DNA from: Rhodobiaceae bacterium UBA6963
GTDB taxonomy: Bacteria > Pseudomonadota > Alphaproteobacteria > RS24
Assembly (NCBI GenBank): GCA_002450335.1
Contig: DJZB01000006.1
Location: forward strand, 1-17,519
Reading direction: 5' to 3'
DNA: 17,519 nucleotides
Shown here: piece by piece, positions 14,157 to 17,519 of the stretch
Layout of the letters: the number at the start of each line of letters is the position of its first letter
How positions within the stretch are numbered: the stretch's first letter is position 1
Program-made: the position numbers and the translations under genes
The notes under the pieces: generated by a model
The model's input: the letters and a program-made list of their open reading frames with translations, nothing else
Database searches by the model: none
What the model was told of the DNA's origin: nothing

Positions 14157-14945
14157 TTATACCGCGACAGTCTCATGCATGACAACCCGCGCCACACTCA
14201 GAACATCTATACGGGCAACCCCAGCCTTGCGGAGTGTTTTAGCGCAAGCTGTCACCGTTGATCCGGTGGTAATCACATCATCAATAAGAATGATATTTTT
14301 ACCCACCAAGGCATCAACCTTATTAGGCTTCACTTCAAAAGCCCCTTTAAGATTTTTTCGCCGCATATCGCGAATCATGCCAACCTGTTGAGACGTTTTT
14401 TTGACCCGGCGTAACCATTCAACTTTCATGGGGACACCGCTTGATTTTGACAGCGTCCTAGCCAGTTCCGCTGATTGATTATAACGACGACTGACGATAC
14501 GAAATAAATGCAAAGGGACAGGGATGAGATAATCTGCATCTTTGAGTAAATCCTGCCCACATGTCTGCAACCACGGGGTAAGAAGGTCAGCGATTTCAGG
14601 CCGATTATGGAACTTGAATTTATGAATGAGTTGACGCGCTGTTCCATTATATATCAGCGCACTGCGAGCACGGTCATAGGCAGGGGGAAATCTCATCGCG
14701 GAAAGCGATACGCTTTCAGGCCCTAAATCAAAAGGAAGCGGGACCCCCGTGCGGGCACATATCGGGCTTTTGATAAAATGCAAATCCATCCAGCATGTCG
14801 GGCACAATGCAGGAGCAGTTGCGAGTTCAGTCATGCAGACAGAACATCGGCGCGGCAACAGGAAGTCTGCAAATTGCTCAAATTGAGCCTGAGTGGCTTG
14901 GCAAAAACTTTTAGCTTTAGGCAAAACTGTAGAAGTAAATGTCAT
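14157..14945 (-). CDS. comF: ComF family protein (phosphoribosyltransferase fold)
   Basis: ComF proteins are needed for natural transformation in several bacteria, apparently acting on incoming single-stranded DNA with helicase and DprA partners. The 262 residues include an N-terminal zinc-finger with Cys34, Cys37, Cys48 and Cys51 (RRCSVC and ALCPTCW), a middle region with ALIYNGTARQLIHKFKF and IPVPLHLFRIVSRRYNQS, and a type-I phosphoribosyltransferase PRPP loop, IILIDDVITTGSTVTAC (218-234). It may instead have a housekeeping role, since many alphaproteobacteria keep it without known competence. The Shine-Dalgarno is A-rich and poor. The gene is first in a minus-strand operon with the amidase, DUF1178 and the unknown gene, and is divergent from the NDUFAF5-like gene by 75 bp. 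Confidence 0.93.
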   Translation of the reverse strand: MTFTSTVLPKAKSFCQATQAQFEQFADFLLPRRCSVCMTELATAPALCPTCWMDLHFIKSPICARTGVPLPFDLGPESVSLSAMRFPPAYDRARSALIYNGTARQLIHKFKFHNRPEIADLLTPWLQTCGQDLLKDADYLIPVPLHLFRIVSRRYNQSAELARTLSKSSGVPMKVEWLRRVKKTSQQVGMIRDMRRKNLKGAFEVKPNKVDALVGKNIILIDDVITTGSTVTACAKTLRKAGVARIDVLSVARVVMHETVAV

Positions 14946-14967
14946 TTTATTTTTTTCTTTTAAAAGA

Positions 14968-14997
14968 TTTACAGGTCAAACATGCATTTGTCATACT
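14968..14997 (+). promoter_or_regulatory. Candidate promoter for the NDUFAF5-like gene
   Basis: TTTACA (14968-14973), an 18-base spacer and CATACT (14992-14997) lie in the 75-bp comF divergent gap. The -35 matches consensus at five positions and the -10 at four. The start of transcription would fall near 15004, leaving a leader of only about 17 bases, and no Shine-Dalgarno is visible before the ATG at 15021. Confidence 0.3.
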
Positions 14998-15020
14998 GCT
15001 TGCATGATTAGTGTGCCGCA

Positions 15021-15893
15021 ATGAACAACTCTGTTCCAGACCTTTTTGACAGACAGCTCTATCTCAGCAGACGCGAAAAGCTTTTGCAAAACCCCAATAG
15101 AGAAGATTTCCTCTGGCGTTATATGGCAGAGTCCATTGATACTTCCCTACAAGATGTGGCCTATAATTTTGACCGGTGCCTCCTGGTTCTCCCGGATCCT
15201 GCCATTGCCGAATTCATGCCAACACTTCAGACAAAAACCCAAAACTTTGTCATTGGCGGACAAGCCGAGAACTCTTTTGATTTATTCCTGGATGAAGAAA
15301 ACCTGTCGATTGAGCCGGAATCTTTTGACCTGATCATTTCCATTGGGGGACTTCATGTCGTGAATGACCTCCCCGGAAGCCTTGTAAATTATCGCCGCGC
15401 GCTGAAACCAAATGGGCTGTTTCTGTGCATTATGGTGGGTGGTGAAAGCCTTAAGGAATTACGCCAAGTTTTTTCTCAGGCCGAAGCAGAATGTGAAAAC
15501 GGCATCAAGCCACACATTCACCCTTTCGCCGAACTTTCTGACCTTGCAGGATTACTTCAACGCGCCGGTTTCTCTCTTCCTGTTGCAGATACTGAAAGAC
15601 TTAAAATCAGATATCAAAGCCCTTTAAAACTGCTCCATGACCTTCGGCTAATGGGCGAAACCAACACACTTAAGGCCCGGCATAAAAAATTCATGCGTCG
15701 TGAGACTTTTTTGCGTGCCATGGAAATTTATCACGATTTGTTTGCCGAGGCTGACGGCAAGGTCACGGCTCACTTTGACCTGCATAGCCTGTCAGGATGG
15801 GCGCCGCATGAGAGCCAGCAAAAGCCTCTGAAGCCCGGAAGTGCCAGGGCGCGGCTTGCGGATGCATTAAATACGGATGAGAAAAAACTCTAA
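15021..15893 (+). CDS. SAM-methyltransferase-fold protein, NDUFAF5 / BioC-like
   Basis: This 290-residue protein is the alphaproteobacterial relative of mitochondrial NDUFAF5, a complex I assembly factor that hydroxylates an arginine of the NDUFS7 subunit. Recognisable parts are the N-terminal LFDRQLYLSRREK, the motif SFDLIISIGGLHVVNDLPGS (101-120), RRALKPNGLFL (125-135), and the conserved C-terminal sequence SGWAPHESQQKPLKPGSA (258-275). The place where motif I (D-x-G-x-G-x-G) should be reads CLLVLPDPAIAEFMP (53-67), with no glycines, so SAM binding may be altered or lost. BioC is the close paralogue, but the C-terminal signature favours the NDUFAF5 branch. The ATG has no clear ribosome site. 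Its TAA overlaps the mutT stop on the other strand. Complex I genes are not in the window. Confidence 0.85.
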   Translation: MNNSVPDLFDRQLYLSRREKLLQNPNREDFLWRYMAESIDTSLQDVAYNFDRCLLVLPDPAIAEFMPTLQTKTQNFVIGGQAENSFDLFLDEENLSIEPESFDLIISIGGLHVVNDLPGSLVNYRRALKPNGLFLCIMVGGESLKELRQVFSQAEAECENGIKPHIHPFAELSDLAGLLQRAGFSLPVADTERLKIRYQSPLKLLHDLRLMGETNTLKARHKKFMRRETFLRAMEIYHDLFAEADGKVTAHFDLHSLSGWAPHESQQKPLKPGSARARLADALNTDEKKL

Positions 15894-16282
15894 ATCATAT
15901 CGCGGAGCATGGCGATAAGCGGCACATCTGCTGCTGGCATATCAAGGTTTTTCATCTCATTGGGCTTCAACCATTTTGAGTCAGTTGCTTCATTAAGCAC
16001 AATCTGCCCGTCCCATTTCCGACATACATAAAGCGGCATGAGCAGGTGAAAATCATCATAAGAATGACTGGCAAAAGTCAGAGGTGCGAGGCAATTTGCC
16101 GTCACATCTATCGAGATTTCTTCTTTAAGTTCTCTAATGAGCGCTTGCTCCGGGCGCTCTCCCTTTTCAACTTTACCGCCGGGAAACTCCCACAGCCCTG
16201 CCATAGGCTTTCCGGGGGGGCGCTGAACGACAAGCACACGCCCGTCAATATCGACCAGCGCGCAGGCTACAACCAATTTCAT
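15890..16282 (-). CDS. mutT: MutT-family Nudix hydrolase (probable 8-oxo-dGTP diphosphatase)
   Basis: MutT cleans the nucleotide pool by hydrolysing 8-oxo-dGTP to the monophosphate. The 130 residues have the Nudix box at 36-58: G-x5-E (GKVEKGE), then seven residues, then RELKEEISI. The catalytic REUxEE core is intact; the usual glycine near the end is serine, which is tolerated in the family. RPPGKPMAGLWEFPGG just before it is typical of MutT. The frame is open upstream to 16321, which would overlap argJ by 38 bp and add a leader without homology. MKLVVACALVDIDGRVL is the usual start, one base after the argJ stop (TGA-C-ATG), so translation is likely coupled to argJ. The argJ-mutT pairing is common in alphaproteobacteria. 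The exact substrate is inferred. Confidence 0.9.
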   Translation of the reverse strand: MKLVVACALVDIDGRVLVVQRPPGKPMAGLWEFPGGKVEKGERPEQALIRELKEEISIDVTANCLAPLTFASHSYDDFHLLMPLYVCRKWDGQIVLNEATDSKWLKPNEMKNLDMPAADVPLIAMLRDMI

Positions 16283-16283
16283 G

Positions 16284-17519
16284 TCAGCTTCTATAATCGG
16301 CATTGATGGAAATGTAATCATGAGTCAAATCTGATGTCCAAACTTTGGCGACACCTTTGCCAATACCAACATCGACAGAAATAACAATCTCACGCCCCCT
16401 CATATATTTGGCAACAGGGCGTTCATCATAATTGGCAATTACACGCCCGTTTTTGGCGATGTTAAATGTACCGATTTTGACTTTCAACTTGTCACGGTCT
16501 GCCGGCTCACCCGATTTGCCAACCGCCATAACCACACGCCCCCAATTCGGGTCTTCGCCCGCAATAGCGGTTTTAACCAATGGCGAATTGGCAATAGACA
16601 AAGCAATGAGCCTGGCTGAAGCATCATCTGCGGCGCCACTGACATTAACTGTTATGAATTTAGTCGCACCCTCCCCGTCACGCACAATCTGCTGAGCCAA
16701 ATCCTGCATGGCTTCTTTGAGGGCTTTAGTAAACCCTTTGAGGCGCGTGTCTTTAATAGACCTAATCGGCTTACCTGAAATCTTGCGAGCACCGGTCGCA
16801 ATCAGCAAAACGGTGTCAGAGGTTGAGGTGTCACTATCCACCGTGATGGCATTAAAACTCGACGGGAGATTATCATTCACAAGTTGCCTGAGGACGGATG
16901 GCGGCAAATCCGCATCCGTGAAAAAAAACGCCAGCATCGTTGCCATATCCGGGGCAATCATACCTGATCCTTTGGCAATGCCATTAAGATTGACTTCGAC
17001 AGAACCGATTTTGGCAGTGCGTGTCACGCCTTTCGGGAACGTATCCGTTGTCATGATAGCCCCGGCACATTTTTTCCATGCCGTTGGGGAGAGGCCACCA
17101 TCTGCAAGACCCGATAGGGTTTTGATTAAGGCAGGCGTTTTTAAATCCTCACCAATCACACCTGTCGAGGCGACAAACACCTCCTCCGGCAAAACATTGA
17201 GAGCTTTAGCGGCGCCGGCGGCTAATTGATAATTAGCCTTATCCCCCGTTTTGCCCGTAAATGCATTGGCATTACCTGCATTAACAACCAGCGCCCGAAT
17301 CCCACCCTTAGGCAAAAGGGATCTGCACCATTCTACCGCCGCAGACGGCATAGATGATTTTGTAAGAGCGCCGGCAATGGCAGATTTCTTCTCCACCGCA
17401 ACCAACATCACATCGGGACGCCCCTTATATTTTGTCCCGCTTTCTCCCGCGCCAAGCCACAACCCGTCAATGACCGGCATTTTTGGAAATGACTTCGGCG
17501 CCAATGGAGATTTTTGTGG
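16284..17519 (-). CDS. argJ: Bifunctional glutamate N-acetyltransferase / amino-acid acetyltransferase ArgJ (5' end outside window)
   Basis: ArgJ makes N-acetylglutamate and recycles the acetyl group from acetylornithine, in the cyclic arginine pathway. The window holds 411 codons plus the stop. A TTG at 17504 could be read as a start, but the frame continues to the window edge as PQKSP before LAPKSFPKMP, and SPLAPK-FP is the usual ArgJ N-terminus, so the true start lies a few codons beyond 17519. The self-cleavage site between Ala and Thr is in GMIAPDMATML, about 189 residues after that TTG; the threonine becomes the nucleophile of the beta chain. Other family motifs are ALVVNAGNANAFTG, VASTGVIGE, ITVDSDTSTSDTVLL and the terminal YISINADYRS. 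mutT follows after one base. Confidence 0.96.
   Translation of the reverse strand, partial: PQKSPLAPKSFPKMPVIDGLWLGAGESGTKYKGRPDVMLVAVEKKSAIAGALTKSSMPSAAVEWCRSLLPKGGIRALVVNAGNANAFTGKTGDKANYQLAAGAAKALNVLPEEVFVASTGVIGEDLKTPALIKTLSGLADGGLSPTAWKKCAGAIMTTDTFPKGVTRTAKIGSVEVNLNGIAKGSGMIAPDMATMLAFFFTDADLPPSVLRQLVNDNLPSSFNAITVDSDTSTSDTVLLIATGARKISGKPIRSIKDTRLKGFTKALKEAMQDLAQQIVRDGEGATKFITVNVSGAADDASARLIALSIANSPLVKTAIAGEDPNWGRVVMAVGKSGEPADRDKLKVKIGTFNIAKNGRVIANYDERPVAKYMRGREIVISVDVGIGKGVAKVWTSDLTHDYISINADYRS

Noticed and set aside
16283..16321. Extension of mutT to the ATG at 16321
   Set aside because: The added 13 residues overlap argJ, lack a ribosome site and are not part of the MutT fold; the ATG at 16282 directly follows the argJ stop.
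17502..17519. TTG at 17504 as the argJ start
   Set aside because: The frame continues to the window edge as PQKSP ahead of LAPKSFPKMP, which matches the usual ArgJ N-terminus, so the gene is cut by the window and does not start with TTG.

Overview
The window is a stretch of housekeeping chromosome from an alphaproteobacterium. By eye the GC content is a little under one half. The assignment rests on gene identities and order: prfA-prmC-DUF4167-clpB, lysC divergent from ubiG, comF with a nitrilase-family amidase and a DUF1178 protein, an NDUFAF5-type methyltransferase, and argJ-mutT. The order within the class cannot be fixed from the sequence alone. No tRNA, rRNA, CRISPR array, IS element or integrase was seen.

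Layout. (1) Positions 1-113 hold the last 36 codons of a plus-strand membrane protein that runs in from outside the window. (2) From 11509 down to 110 is a long minus-strand block: lysC, ptsP, rodZ, ispG, prfA, prmC, a DUF4167 gene, clpB. Spacing is tight from lysC to prmC, apart from a 59-bp gap before rodZ that carries a plausible promoter. Two real breaks follow. One is a 326-bp gap before the DUF4167 gene with unexplained sequence. The other is a 176-bp gap before clpB with a convincing heat-shock (RpoH-type) promoter. (3) ubiG (11688-12428) is transcribed to the right, divergently from lysC. (4) A minus-strand operon comF, nitrilase-family amidase, DUF1178, unknown gene (14945 to 12425) converges on ubiG. 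(5) An NDUFAF5-like gene (15021-15893) runs right, divergent from comF. (6) argJ then mutT run left (17519 to 15890). argJ is cut by the window edge at its 5' end.

Functions. PrfA is the translation release factor and PrmC methylates its GGQ glutamine. ClpB is the protein disaggregase. RodZ links the cell envelope to MreB. IspG makes the penultimate isoprenoid precursor, and UbiG uses isoprenoid-derived rings in ubiquinone synthesis. PtsP is enzyme I of the nitrogen phosphotransferase system. LysC and ArgJ act in amino-acid synthesis. ComF, the amidase and MutT suggest DNA uptake and metabolite or nucleotide repair.

I found no clearly new multi-gene system. The points most worth a second look are: a second, equally good ribosome site inside lysC placed to make a separate ACT-domain subunit; an unrecognised 127-residue protein at 12425-12808 that loosely recalls phage neck proteins; the odd intergenic stretch 3511-3836 with twin GAA-N-TTC dyads; loss of the usual SAM-binding glycine motif in the NDUFAF5-like protein; and the absence of a glutaredoxin gene where I would expect one.
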